This document shows, piece after piece, positions 6,529 through 14,480 of a stretch of 19,049 nt of DNA. Under the pieces are notes generated by a model, which did not search any database, had not been told where the DNA came from, and saw only the letters and a program-made list of their open reading frames with translations. Source of the DNA: an uncultured Collinsella sp. (GTDB lineage: Bacteria > Actinomycetota > Coriobacteriia > Coriobacteriales > Coriobacteriaceae); assembly GCA_900550965.1 (NCBI GenBank), contig URUC01000034.1:1-19049 (forward strand). Direction: 5' to 3'. Position 1 is the stretch's first letter. Each line of letters starts with the position of its first letter. A program made the position numbers and the translations under genes.

Positions 6529-8286
6529 GCTTGCGAACAGCCAGACCAGGATGATCACCAGGATTGCGGCGACTATGCAGACGATGGCGCCGGTGAATTT
6601 GATGCGTGAGTCGCGGGTACGCTCGCGCACCGCGTCCTCGGTGGCCTCGAGCTGGGCGACTTCTCGCTCGGTCTCGGCGTGTTCGGCTTTGTCTCGGGCT
6701 AAGGATCCTGCAAGCGACTCAGTGATCTCTGGGTGGTCGTGCACCTCGGTCGCCTGTTCGATAATCGACTGCGCATGCGCGGCATCTGCTTGGGCGTTGG
6801 CGATGCTCTGCTCTTGGTCGCGGCGTGCCTTGTCCTCGGCAGCGATCTTCTCGCGCAGTTCGCGCTGGCGCGTCGCGGCGGCGGTCTTCGCCGTCTGCAG
6901 CTCGTCGCGCGCGGCATCGGCCTCGGTCGTCACGGCTTGGTGCGCGCGTTTTGCGTCGGCGATGGGGGCTTGCGCCTGCTCGACGGCCTGCTCGGCTGCG
7001 GCAAGCGAGTGCTCAAGGTCGGCGGTGATGCGCGGGACATCTTCTTCGGCTTTACGCAGGGCATCTGCCGTGTCGGAGATCTGCATCGAGAGCTCGCTGG
7101 TGCGCACCGTATAGTTGGCGGGATTTGCCGAGGGATTGCGTTGCAGCTCGGCATACTCATGACGCAGCGTCTCGAGCTGGGCGCGCGTGGCGTCGACGGT
7201 TTGTTGTGCGGCGGCAATGCCGGCGTCTCGCTCGGCCTTCACCTTGTCGCGGATGCGCTTGGAATCCTCAAGACGTCGAACGAGGCGGTTGCCGGTCTCG
7301 CGCGAGCTCGCCTCGCGGGCCTCTACGGCGTCGAGCGCGGCCTTCAGGCGGAGCTCAGTCGCGTCATCCTCTGTCTTCATTTGTTCGAACTGACCCTTGA
7401 GCTCTGTCGCTTTGGCGGCGTGGGCATCACGGTCAATCTCGGCTGCCGCAGCGGTCTTTTGCGCTGTGGCGATCGCCTGGCGCTGGTCGGCGACGATCTG
7501 GTCGTAGCGGCCTGCGATATCCTGGCGCGTCTCGAGTTCCTCGGCCTGATCGGCAATGCGCTGCTCAAGTTCGGCCAGGTGGGCGCGGGCATCGGCAAGT
7601 GCCTTTTTCGCGGCGTTCATCTCGCGCATGGCCGAGGCGCCCTGGGCGATAAAGGTGCCCACGGCGTTCGCGGTGTTCGAGACAGCGGTCCCCAGATCGC
7701 GGTCCGCGGCAGGGGAGTGCGAGGCGGTCGGGCGAGCGGTGTCAGCAGCATCCGCATCGGCAGCCTGCGGCACGGCGATATTGCCGGTGCCGCCCTCGAC
7801 CACAGAAAAGCCTGCTGCGTGCGGGTCGACCGCATCGGCGCCAATCGTGGGATGCTCGAGCTGCAGAAACGAGGGCATGGTGCTGCCCTGGTCGGCAACC
7901 GGAGTCTCGCCGGGTACAAAGGTCGAGGCCGCCTCGGCAGCCTCCTCTTCCTCGGCGTCAACGTCAGCGTCGGCCACGGCGTCTTTCATCGCTTTGACGG
8001 CATCCATCATGGAGTCCATGACGGCGTCGAGCTCTTCTTCCGAAGACACCTCGATAGGGCCCGCAGCTTGCGGAGCGGCATCCTGTACGGGGTCGTCGTC
8101 CTGAGCGGGCGCATCGTCGTTTTGCTCGCCTGCATCTTCGGCGCCAGGGGTTTCCGCCGTAGCGCTTTCGTCCAAGATGGGGTCGTCGAGGTCAATATCA
8201 TCGCAGGTCACAGCATCAGCATCTGCGGTGACGTCTGCGGAATCATCAATATGCTGTTGAGTCTGGGGGTCCAGCTCGTCTGTCAT
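6523..8286 (-). CDS. Tail-anchored coiled-coil membrane protein, unknown function
   Basis: This 587-aa protein has three zones. An acidic, low-complexity N-terminus (about 1-200) is rich in Asp, Glu, Ala and Pro. A long Ala/Glu/Arg/Gln-rich coiled coil covers about 215-555, with heptad-like runs such as LAELEQRIADQAEELE. A single hydrophobic segment (about 565-584, FTGAIVCIVAAILVIILVWL) sits four residues from the C-terminus. No signal peptide is visible, so the coil should be cytoplasmic and anchored by its tail. No enzymatic motif was found, and a scaffold or envelope-organising role is only inferred. The start is ambiguous: GAGGAG (8301-8296) lies 9 nt from ATG 8286 and 3 nt from the in-frame ATG 8292. 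Its 3' end overlaps terminal hairpin H4 of element A. Confidence 0.78.
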   Translation of the reverse strand: MTDELDPQTQQHIDDSADVTADADAVTCDDIDLDDPILDESATAETPGAEDAGEQNDDAPAQDDDPVQDAAPQAAGPIEVSSEEELDAVMDSMMDAVKAMKDAVADADVDAEEEEAAEAASTFVPGETPVADQGSTMPSFLQLEHPTIGADAVDPHAAGFSVVEGGTGNIAVPQAADADAADTARPTASHSPAADRDLGTAVSNTANAVGTFIAQGASAMREMNAAKKALADARAHLAELEQRIADQAEELETRQDIAGRYDQIVADQRQAIATAQKTAAAAEIDRDAHAAKATELKGQFEQMKTEDDATELRLKAALDAVEAREASSRETGNRLVRRLEDSKRIRDKVKAERDAGIAAAQQTVDATRAQLETLRHEYAELQRNPSANPANYTVRTSELSMQISDTADALRKAEEDVPRITADLEHSLAAAEQAVEQAQAPIADAKRAHQAVTTEADAARDELQTAKTAAATRQRELREKIAAEDKARRDQEQSIANAQADAAHAQSIIEQATEVHDHPEITESLAGSLARDKAEHAETEREVAQLEATEDAVRERTRDSRIKFTGAIVCIVAAILVIILVWLFASK

Positions 8287-8580
8287 AGGCATGTGCTCCT
8301 CATCGTTGTTTGTCACCCTATGATAAAGTCTCGCGCCGACATCCCGCGCGCCGCAGCAAAGTTTCAAAACGTGTTCGATGGCTCGATCTGATAACAATAA
8401 CTCGGTCGCTTTATCCAGTTTGTACTTGACAATCCCTTCGCCGAACGACGTGGTGCCGTTCGCCTACCGCGGTCTTTTATTTTTGCTTGAACACGCTAAA
8501 GTTGCATCTCAGCTTTTGGCGCGTTTATTTGGATACGCGCAGTCGGCGGGCGTGCCCGTCGCGATTTGAAAGGACTTTGT
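8287..8580. other. 294-bp divergent intergenic region between the coiled-coil and SDR genes
   Basis: This should hold two divergent promoters. On the minus strand a TATCAT box (8325-8320) sits about 35 nt upstream of the coiled-coil start, without a clear -35. On the plus strand TTGACA (8426-8431) is a good -35 hexamer, but no convincing -10 follows at normal spacing. A 63-codon frame (8378-8569) crosses the region but has no ribosome site. It ends inside the SDR leader and is not called as a gene. No strong hairpins or repeats are apparent. Confidence 0.4.
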
Positions 8581-9381
8581 ATGGGACTTTTCACTGGTAA
8601 GACCGTGATCGTCACCGGCGGCGGCAAGGCTACGCTTAAGGACGGTTCCGCTGGCTCCATCGGCTACGGCATCGATATCGCATTTGCCAAGGAGGGCGCG
8701 AACCTCGTCATCACCGGCCGCAACGTCGCCAAGCTCGAGGCCGCCAAGGAGTCTCTCGAGGCCGAGTACGGTGTCAAGGTTCTGCCTGTTCAGGCCGATG
8801 TCTCGGCTGGTCAGGACAACGAGGCTGTCGTCCAGAACGTCATCGACAAGGCCATTGAGGAGTTCGGCCGCATCGACGCCGTCGTCAACAATGCTCAGGC
8901 CAGCGCCTCGGGTGTGACCATCGCCGACCACACCATGGATCAGTTTAACCTGGCCATTTATTCCGGTCTGTATGCCACCTATCTGTACATGCAGAAGGCC
9001 TATCCGCACCTGAAGGAGACCAAGGGATCCGTGGTCAACTTTGCTTCGGGCGCCGGCCTGTTTGGCAACTATGGCCAGTGCAGCTACGCCGCTGCCAAGG
9101 AGGGCATCCGCGGTCTGACTCGCGTTGCCGCCAACGAGTGGGGCAAAGACGGCATCAACGTCAATATCGTGTGCCCGCTTGCCTGGACCGCTGCGCTCGA
9201 GAACTTCCAGGATGCTTACCCCGAGGCGTTCAAGGCCAACGTTCACATGCCGCCGGCGGGCCACTACGGCGACGTCGAGAAGGAAATCGGCCGCGTGGTC
9301 GTTCAGCTCTGCGGTCCCGACTTTAAGTACATGAACGGCGAGACCGTCACCCTCGAGGGTGGCATGGGCCAGCGTCCTTAG
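8581..9381 (+). CDS. SDR-family NAD(P)-dependent oxidoreductase, substrate unknown
   Basis: This 266-aa classical short-chain dehydrogenase has a Rossmann fold. The nucleotide loop is extended: TGGGK (12-16) is separated from GSIGYG (25-30) by about eight extra residues. The NNAG motif reads NNAQ (103-106). The catalytic Ser156, Tyr169 and Lys173 (YAAAK) are intact. The usual PG after the sixth strand is PL (CPLAWT, 198-203). The C-terminus ends VTLEGGMGQRP. The substrate cannot be deduced; a hydroxysteroid or fatty-acyl substrate is possible in a gut actinobacterium but unproven. ATG 8581 has AAAGGA 6 nt upstream. Codons are strongly biased to C-ending forms and AAG, like pstS, which suggests high expression. 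The stop codon is followed after 1 nt by element B. Confidence 0.92.
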   Translation: MGLFTGKTVIVTGGGKATLKDGSAGSIGYGIDIAFAKEGANLVITGRNVAKLEAAKESLEAEYGVKVLPVQADVSAGQDNEAVVQNVIDKAIEEFGRIDAVVNNAQASASGVTIADHTMDQFNLAIYSGLYATYLYMQKAYPHLKETKGSVVNFASGAGLFGNYGQCSYAAAKEGIRGLTRVAANEWGKDGINVNIVCPLAWTAALENFQDAYPEAFKANVHMPPAGHYGDVEKEIGRVVVQLCGPDFKYMNGETVTLEGGMGQRP

Positions 9382-9382
9382 G

Positions 9383-9600
9383 GGTTCCGCCGTTCTACCG
9401 AACGGCGGACCGGCCGACGCTGTGCGGGCCGCATTTGGACAATCTGCCGTTCAATTTCAAGGGCGCGACCAGAAGGTCAGCGCCCTTTCATTTCACGGCA
9501 CCTTGTCTCAAATGCGACCCGCTCGCTGACGTTGCCAAAATATCGGCGTTGCCGTGGCTGGTAAATAGCTCCACTCATCGGGGACGTACTTAAATGAGTG
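9383..9600 (+). repeat. Structured intergenic element, copy B (candidate ncRNA or folded-DNA repeat)
   Basis: This is homologous to copy A with re-paired helices. H1: GGTTCCGCCGTTC (9383-9395) pairs with 9400-9411 around the same TACC loop, with one bulge. P2: GCGGGCCGCATTTG (9424-9437) pairs with 9509-9522 with one mismatch. The inner motif CAATCTGCC (9440-9448) with GGCACCTTG (9497-9505) is identical to copy A. P3: 9459-9470 pairs with 9475-9487 around AGAA with one bulged A. H4: CACTCAT (9572-9578) pairs with ATGAGTG (9594-9600) around CGGGGACGTACTTAA. The segment after P2 (9523-9568) matches copy A closely, for example ATCGGCGTT. It begins 1 nt after the SDR stop. Confidence 0.75.
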
Positions 9601-9608
9601 CCCGCAGA

Positions 9609-9676
9609 ATGAAAGTGGATAATCTCCCGTTTTTGGGCTGTGCTTTGGGCAAAAGTGGGAGATTATCCACGCTCAT
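9609..9676. repeat. Inverted repeat (core GTGGATAATCTCCC) upstream of tgt
   Basis: GTGGATAATCTCCC (9615-9628) pairs perfectly with 9657-9670, separated by 28 nt. The pairing resumes outside two mismatches (ATGA 9609-9612 with TCAT 9673-9676). The distal part, ATCCACGCTCAT (9665-9676), is repeated directly at 9694-9705. The 436-bp gap between the SDR gene and tgt therefore contains element B, this palindrome, the direct repeat and then the tgt promoter region. Confidence 0.8.
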
Positions 9677-9774
9677 CCGGTAAGCGTCCAAAAATCCACG
9701 CTCATTTGCCGTGTCCCTGCCGTATCCTCCTCGCACCAGTTTCTGTCGAGTCGGTGCTTCTTGCGGGTTGCCCG

Positions 9775-9780
9775 TATAAT
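9775..9780 (+). promoter_or_regulatory. tgt: tgt -10 box (TATAAT)
   Basis: A perfect TATAAT lies 37 nt upstream of the tgt ATG. The -35 region is not consensus. A start near 9787 would give a short leader of about 30 nt carrying AAGGAG (9803-9808). Confidence 0.55.
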
Positions 9781-9817
9781 GGTTTGCGTATGAACCGCAA
9801 CCAAGGAGTTCCAATTT

Positions 9818-10957
<1,140 letters not shown>

Positions 10958-11010
10958 GAGCAGCACGGGCGCTTGCAGAGCGCGGGCAACGGCAAGGGGC
11001 GAGCGCCGGC

Positions 11011-11053
11011 CGGTCATCACGTTTGCTAACACCGCTTGCGCGACCGATGACCG
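11011..11053. repeat. Hairpin in the tgt-LOG intergenic region
   Basis: CGGTCATC (11011-11018) pairs perfectly with GATGACCG (11046-11053) around a 27-nt loop. It lies in the 213-bp gap after tgt. Function is unknown, and no T-tract follows. Confidence 0.35.
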
Positions 11054-11106
11054 ATAGCTTGCAAGCACTTGATGCATCGTGGGTACCATACCGAATAGTT
11101 GATGTT

Positions 11107-11156
11107 CGGGCGGGTGTTTGACGCATGGCGTCGACCCCGCCCGCTTTTCTTTTTCT
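11107..11156 (+). terminator. Intrinsic terminator directly in front of the LOG gene
   Basis: CGGGCGGG (11107-11114) pairs with CCCGCCCG (11136-11143), and the inner helix GACGC/GCGTC closes an ATG triloop. A T-rich tract (CTTTTCTTTTTCT) follows at once. This is a textbook Rho-independent terminator, but it ends only about 5 nt before the AGGAG of the LOG gene. It therefore either ends tgt transcripts with a LOG promoter hidden inside it, or attenuates LOG transcription. Confidence 0.8.
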
Positions 11157-11170
11157 CGATAGGAGTACCC

Positions 11171-11929
11171 ATGATTAAGAATGAGAACGTCGAGGGCGAG
11201 CCTGCCTACGACGAGACGTACCGCCGCGGCCCCGTGGTCATGCGCGGCCCCATGATTCCCAAGGACAACACCTACGCCAACCTGCTGGCGCCCGAGGACT
11301 CGACCGACTGGTTGCACACCGACCCCTGGCGCGTGCTGCGCATTCAGGCAGAGTTCGTTGATGGTTTTGGCGCACTTGCCGAGCTTGGTCCTGCGGTGAC
11401 CATCTTCGGCAGTGCCCGCACGCCCAAGACCGATCCGCTCTACAAGGCGGCACGCGCCGTTGGCCGCAAGATCGCCCAGCGCGGCGTGGCGGTTATCACC
11501 GGCGGTGGTCCCGGCGTCATGGAGGCGGCCAACAGGGGAGCGGCGAGCGCCAACGGCAAGTCGGTCGGCTTGGGTATCGAGCTTCCGCACGAGCAGGGGC
11601 TCAATAAATACGTGAACCTCGGCATGGACTTCCGCTACTTCTTTGTGCGCAAAACCATGTTCGTTAAGTACAGCTCGGGCGCCATCGTATTTCCCGGCGG
11701 CTTTGGCACGCTCGACGAGATGTTCGAGGTTCTCACGCTGGTGCAGACGCACAAGGTCAAGCGCATGCCGCTCGTGCTGGTGGGCACCGAGTACTGGCAG
11801 GGCCTATTCGACTGGCTCAACGGCCCGGTGATGAGCACCGGTATGATTAGCCCGCTCGATCCGGATCTGGTACACATTACCGACGACCTCAACGAGGCCG
11901 TTGACATTGCGCTCAGCGGGCTGATGTAG
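11171..11929 (+). CDS. LOG-family (TIGR00730-type) nucleotide phosphoribohydrolase-like protein
   Basis: This 252-aa Rossmann-fold protein belongs to the lysine-decarboxylase-like/LOG family. Members hydrolyse nucleoside 5'-monophosphates to base plus ribose 5-phosphate, including cytokinin activation. It has TIFGSAR (77-83), GGGPGVMEAANRG (111-123) and the signature PGGFGTLDE (175-183). An N-terminal extension of about 70 residues precedes the Rossmann core. The physiological substrate is not inferable; a housekeeping nucleotide role is as likely as cytokinin chemistry. ATG 11171 is chosen because AGGAG (11161-11165) lies 5 nt upstream. An open extension back to 11099 runs through the terminator hairpin and is rejected. 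It is a monocistronic unit bounded by that terminator and the toxin-antitoxin operator. Confidence 0.9.
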   Translation: MIKNENVEGEPAYDETYRRGPVVMRGPMIPKDNTYANLLAPEDSTDWLHTDPWRVLRIQAEFVDGFGALAELGPAVTIFGSARTPKTDPLYKAARAVGRKIAQRGVAVITGGGPGVMEAANRGAASANGKSVGLGIELPHEQGLNKYVNLGMDFRYFFVRKTMFVKYSSGAIVFPGGFGTLDEMFEVLTLVQTHKVKRMPLVLVGTEYWQGLFDWLNGPVMSTGMISPLDPDLVHITDDLNEAVDIALSGLM

Positions 11930-11959
11930 ATCAATCGTGCCCACGCGACATGAATACGC

Positions 11960-11995
11960 ATGGCAATCTGATGTTATTTAACATCAGATTGCCAT
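11960..11995. promoter_or_regulatory. Perfect 16-bp palindrome: likely toxin-antitoxin operator
   Basis: ATGGCAATCTGATGTT (11960-11975) and its exact complement (11980-11995) are separated by 4 nt. It lies just upstream of a TATACT -10 box, which fits autorepression by the antitoxin or antitoxin-toxin complex. It could also terminate the LOG transcript, although only a weak A/T tract follows. Confidence 0.65.
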
Positions 11996-12005
11996 TTATA
12001 TTGGG

Positions 12006-12011
12006 TATACT
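12006..12011 (+). promoter_or_regulatory. -10 box of the toxin-antitoxin operon
   Basis: TATACT lies 31 nt before ATG 12043. The -35 position falls in the right arm of the palindrome, so repressor binding would block the polymerase. The -35 sequence itself is poor. Confidence 0.5.
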
Positions 12012-12042
12012 GGTGTAAAAGACGAGGGCGAGGAGGTCGCAA

Positions 12043-12342
12043 ATGTCTACAGCAACAGTTAAGCCTACGACGGTTCGAATCGAAGAGGGGCTCAAGGAGC
12101 AGGCGACTGAGTTCTTGGATTCGGTCGGCCTCAGCCTCAATTCCTATCTCAATCTTGCCGTTCGGCAGCTGGTAAATCAGCGAAAGATTCCTTTTGAGAT
12201 TGTAGGAAGGGCGGAGGTGCCCAACGAGGTGACGAGGCGCGCCATGGTGATCGCCGAGGCTCATGAGCTGGGGATTTTGCCGGACGATAGCCTGTCATTC
12301 AATAACGCTGATGAGCTTATGTCATTCCTCGATGAGGAATAG
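12043..12342 (+). CDS. RelB/DinJ-family antitoxin
   Basis: This 99-aa antitoxin would neutralise the downstream RNase toxin and repress its own operon. The N-terminal part (about 8-48: TTVRIEEGLKEQATEFLDSV, then LSLNSYLNLAVRQLV) is a ribbon-helix-helix DNA-binding domain. It is followed by KIPFEI, typical of RelB/DinJ. The C-terminal region (about 60-99) is acidic and ends FLDEE; it is the expected toxin-wrapping segment. AGGAGG (12031-12036) lies 6 nt upstream. Only 2 nt separate it from the toxin, whose ribosome site GAGGAA overlaps its last codons. The base composition is clearly less G+C-rich than flanking genes, suggesting horizontal acquisition. Confidence 0.93.
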   Translation: MSTATVKPTTVRIEEGLKEQATEFLDSVGLSLNSYLNLAVRQLVNQRKIPFEIVGRAEVPNEVTRRAMVIAEAHELGILPDDSLSFNNADELMSFLDEE

Positions 12343-12344
12343 CG

Positions 12345-12653
12345 ATGTTCGAGATTAAAGTCGAGGCTCAATTTAAGGTGGACTACAAACGAACGATGCG
12401 CATGCATCCGCAGCTAAAAAGTGAGTTTAAAGCGGCGGTTGCAGAGCTTGTGGCTCATGGGTCACTTCCGGCGGAGTATGGCGCCCACGAGCTCTCAAAC
12501 CCGGGCGGAAACTACAACGGCCACATCGATTTCCACCTATCCGATGGCTTGGTCGATGTGGTCGTTCTTTATCTTCCCCATAAGACTAACCCAGTGATTA
12601 GGCTGGTGAGAATGGGCACTCATCAGGAACTGTTTCAGGGTCCGCTGGGCTGA
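12345..12653 (+). CDS. YafQ/RelE-superfamily mRNA interferase toxin
   Basis: This 102-aa toxin is expected to cleave mRNA on the ribosome and is co-transcribed with its antitoxin. The C-terminal block GTHQELF (91-97) is the YafQ signature. His48, His60 or His64, Asp67, His93 and Phe97 align by position with the active-site residues of E. coli YafQ (His50, His63, Asp67, His87, Phe91). All appear intact, so the toxin is probably functional. A region richer in Gly and Asn (51-59) replaces the usual short loop. The stop is followed after 15 nt by a palindromic repeat shared with 15939-16007. The pairing of YafQ with DinJ-type antitoxins is well known. Confidence 0.92.
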   Translation: MFEIKVEAQFKVDYKRTMRMHPQLKSEFKAAVAELVAHGSLPAEYGAHELSNPGGNYNGHIDFHLSDGLVDVVVLYLPHKTNPVIRLVRMGTHQELFQGPLG

Positions 12654-12668
12654 TCGCCGATTTCTAAG

Positions 12669-12731
12669 TTGCGGTGGAATAGGGATTGATTTGCGGCTGA
12701 TAAGCCAAAAACAGTTCCTATTCCACCGCAA
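12669..12731. repeat. Palindromic repeat, family TTGCGGTGGAATAG, copy 1
   Basis: TTGCGGTGGAATAGG (12669-12683) pairs perfectly with 12717-12731, and the stem continues inward with wobble pairs. A small inner hairpin is GGCT/AGCC around GATA (12695-12706). It lies between the convergent toxin and degV genes and may serve as a two-way terminator. The outer arms match copy 2 at 15939-16007; the centres differ. Confidence 0.85.
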
Positions 12732-12746
12732 GTGGTAAAGGTGCCC

Positions 12747-13607
12747 CTAGTGGATGGGCTGGTAGCGGGGGCAGTAGCTGATGGCGATGGCGTCGACGCC
12801 TACATGGGTGGCGATGGTGCAGCCGATGGGGCCGGTGCCGGCGTCTACGTAATCCTGGCCCGCGAGTGCCTCGTTGACAAGTTCCTGCTCCTCGGCGGCG
12901 CCGGTCGTGAGCACACGCACGCTTGAGCCCGGGTGCTCGTCCAAAAACGCGAGGCAATCTGCCATGGTGTTGGCGACGATGCGCTTGGCGCCGCGGCCCT
13001 TTTTGATGGCCTTGATCTCGCCCGATTTCCACTCCGGCGAAACGGCCAGGCGAATGTTGAGCATCTGCGTGAGCTGGCCGGCAAGCTTGGGCGCGCGGCC
13101 GTTCTTAACGAGGTTCTCGAGCGTGCGGGGAATCAGCAGCAGGTGGGCGTCGGGCAGGGCCGCGCGGATCTGCGCCTCGGTCTCGTCCAGGCTGCGGCCG
13201 TCCTCGCGCATAGCCAGCGCGTACTCCACCAGCAGGCCCTCGGCGCCCGAGCCGGTGCGCGAATCGATGCAGCGCACGTCGAGCTCGTGGGTCTCGGCGA
13301 CCAGGCATGCGTTGGAATAGCAGGCGGACCACTCGCTGCACAGCGAGATAAAGATCGCGCTGTCGTGGCCATCGGCGCGTACGCGGTCAAACAGCGCCTT
13401 GAACTCGCCGGCGCTCGGCTGCGAGGTGTGCGGCAGCTGCTCGGAGCCAGCCATGCGGGCGACGTATTCCTCGGCGGTAATCTGCACCTGGTCGAGCAGG
13501 TCCTCGCCCTCGATAATCACATGCAGCGGAATCACGTAAATGCCGAGCTCTTGGGCACGGGCGGGGGAGATGTCCGACGTGGAGTCGGTTATGATGGCAA
13601 AAGACAT
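12747..13607 (-). CDS. DegV-family fatty acid-binding protein (FakB-like)
   Basis: DegV proteins bind a fatty acid and present it to the FakA kinase, feeding exogenous fatty acids into phospholipid synthesis in Gram-positives. The 286-aa sequence starts FAIITDSTSD, the conserved N-terminal strand and loop. It has TSQPS (61-65), the TSxPS head-group motif, and a conserved central DSRTGSG segment. The C-terminal domain closes with THVGVDAIAISY. ATG 13607 is chosen because AAAGGTG lies 5 nt upstream; the open frame beyond it encodes an Arg-rich stretch with no ribosome site. No fakA is present in this window. A TATACT on the minus strand at about 13669-13664 may be its -10. It is divergent from the HAD gene. 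Confidence 0.93.
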   Translation of the reverse strand: MSFAIITDSTSDISPARAQELGIYVIPLHVIIEGEDLLDQVQITAEEYVARMAGSEQLPHTSQPSAGEFKALFDRVRADGHDSAIFISLCSEWSACYSNACLVAETHELDVRCIDSRTGSGAEGLLVEYALAMREDGRSLDETEAQIRAALPDAHLLLIPRTLENLVKNGRAPKLAGQLTQMLNIRLAVSPEWKSGEIKAIKKGRGAKRIVANTMADCLAFLDEHPGSSVRVLTTGAAEEQELVNEALAGQDYVDAGTGPIGCTIATHVGVDAIAISYCPRYQPIH

Positions 13608-13763
13608 AATTGCACCTTTCGTTGGGGCGCGGCAGCGCCGCCTTCTGAAAGCAAAGTGCGACAAGTATAGTGGAGTTGCTCTACATTGCTAGGTTCAATT
13701 GTTGAATAGTCAACAGTTTGAAGCGGTGGTGTGGAAATCATCAACTGGGGAAGAAGGGTGCCG

Positions 13764-14426
13764 ATGGCGGCATTGCAACTTTGCGAGCGGCCGGTTGTGC
13801 TGTTCGATTTTGACGGCACGGTGGCCGATACGGGTCGGGCAGTGATGACCTCGACGCGCAAGACGCTGGCTGCGCGCGGGTTTTCGGAGACGCAGATGGG
13901 TGATCTGCGCCGCATGATCGGGCCGCCCCTGTGGAAGAGCTTTCACGACTTTTACGGCTTTTCCCGCGAGGAGTCGCTTGTGGTGGCCGACGAGTACCGC
14001 GCCTTTTTTGATGAGCTGGGACCGGAGGAGTACCCCGTGTTCGATGGGATTCCCGAGCTGCTGGATGAGTTGGCCGCCCGGGGCAAGCGTATGGCCGTGG
14101 CGACGTCACGCATGGAGGCCAAATGCATCGACATGGTGCATGAGCTTGGTCTTTCTCAGTTCGAAGCCGTGGTTGGCATGAATCCGCCGCAGGGGCGCGA
14201 GACCAAGGCCGATTCGGTTCGCGATGCCCTGGCGGCGCTCGGCGCGACGGCGGACGATGCCGTGATGATCGGCGATCGCTTTAACGACGTCGAGGGCGCG
14301 CACGCGATGGGCGTGCCGTGCATCGGCATCTATTCGGGCGCGGCGGCGCCGGGTGAGCATGAGGCGGCGGGTGCCGATGCAGTGGTGCACTCGGTGGCCG
14401 AGCTTGCTAAACTTTTCTCTATCTAG
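13764..14426 (+). CDS. HAD-superfamily phosphatase (Gph/PpaX-like)
   Basis: This 220-aa haloacid dehalogenase-type hydrolase has all four motifs. Motif I is DFDGTVAD (15-22), with nucleophile Asp15 and acid/base Asp17. Motif II is ATS (113-115). Motif III is Lys148 in ETKAD. Motif IV is GDRFND (170-175). The helical cap lies between motifs I and II (about 22-95), i.e. subfamily I as in phosphoglycolate phosphatase and pyrophosphatase PpaX. The substrate is not determined. ATG 13764 has GAAGGG about 5 nt upstream; the longer GTG 13731 start lacks a site. It runs toward the peptidase gene 54 nt downstream, and co-transcription is possible. Confidence 0.9.
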   Translation: MAALQLCERPVVLFDFDGTVADTGRAVMTSTRKTLAARGFSETQMGDLRRMIGPPLWKSFHDFYGFSREESLVVADEYRAFFDELGPEEYPVFDGIPELLDELAARGKRMAVATSRMEAKCIDMVHELGLSQFEAVVGMNPPQGRETKADSVRDALAALGATADDAVMIGDRFNDVEGAHAMGVPCIGIYSGAAAPGEHEAAGADAVVHSVAELAKLFSI

Positions 14427-14480
14427 GAACTAAATGTGAGGGGCGGGTACGCTTGCCGCTCATTGGTAAGGAGGCAGTCT

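Noticed and set aside
6733..8391. 552-codon plus-strand frame opposite the coiled-coil gene
   Set aside because: The minus strand encodes a coherent acidic/coiled-coil/membrane protein with a ribosome site. The plus frame has no such organisation.
8378..8569. 63-codon plus-strand frame before the SDR gene
   Set aside because: No ribosome site, it spans the probable divergent promoter region, and its end overlaps the SDR leader. The peptide matches nothing I recognise, although a real small gene cannot be fully excluded.
11099..11170. N-terminal extension of the LOG protein
   Set aside because: The extension would translate the terminator hairpin and T-tract. AGGAG at 11161-11165 fits ATG 11171.
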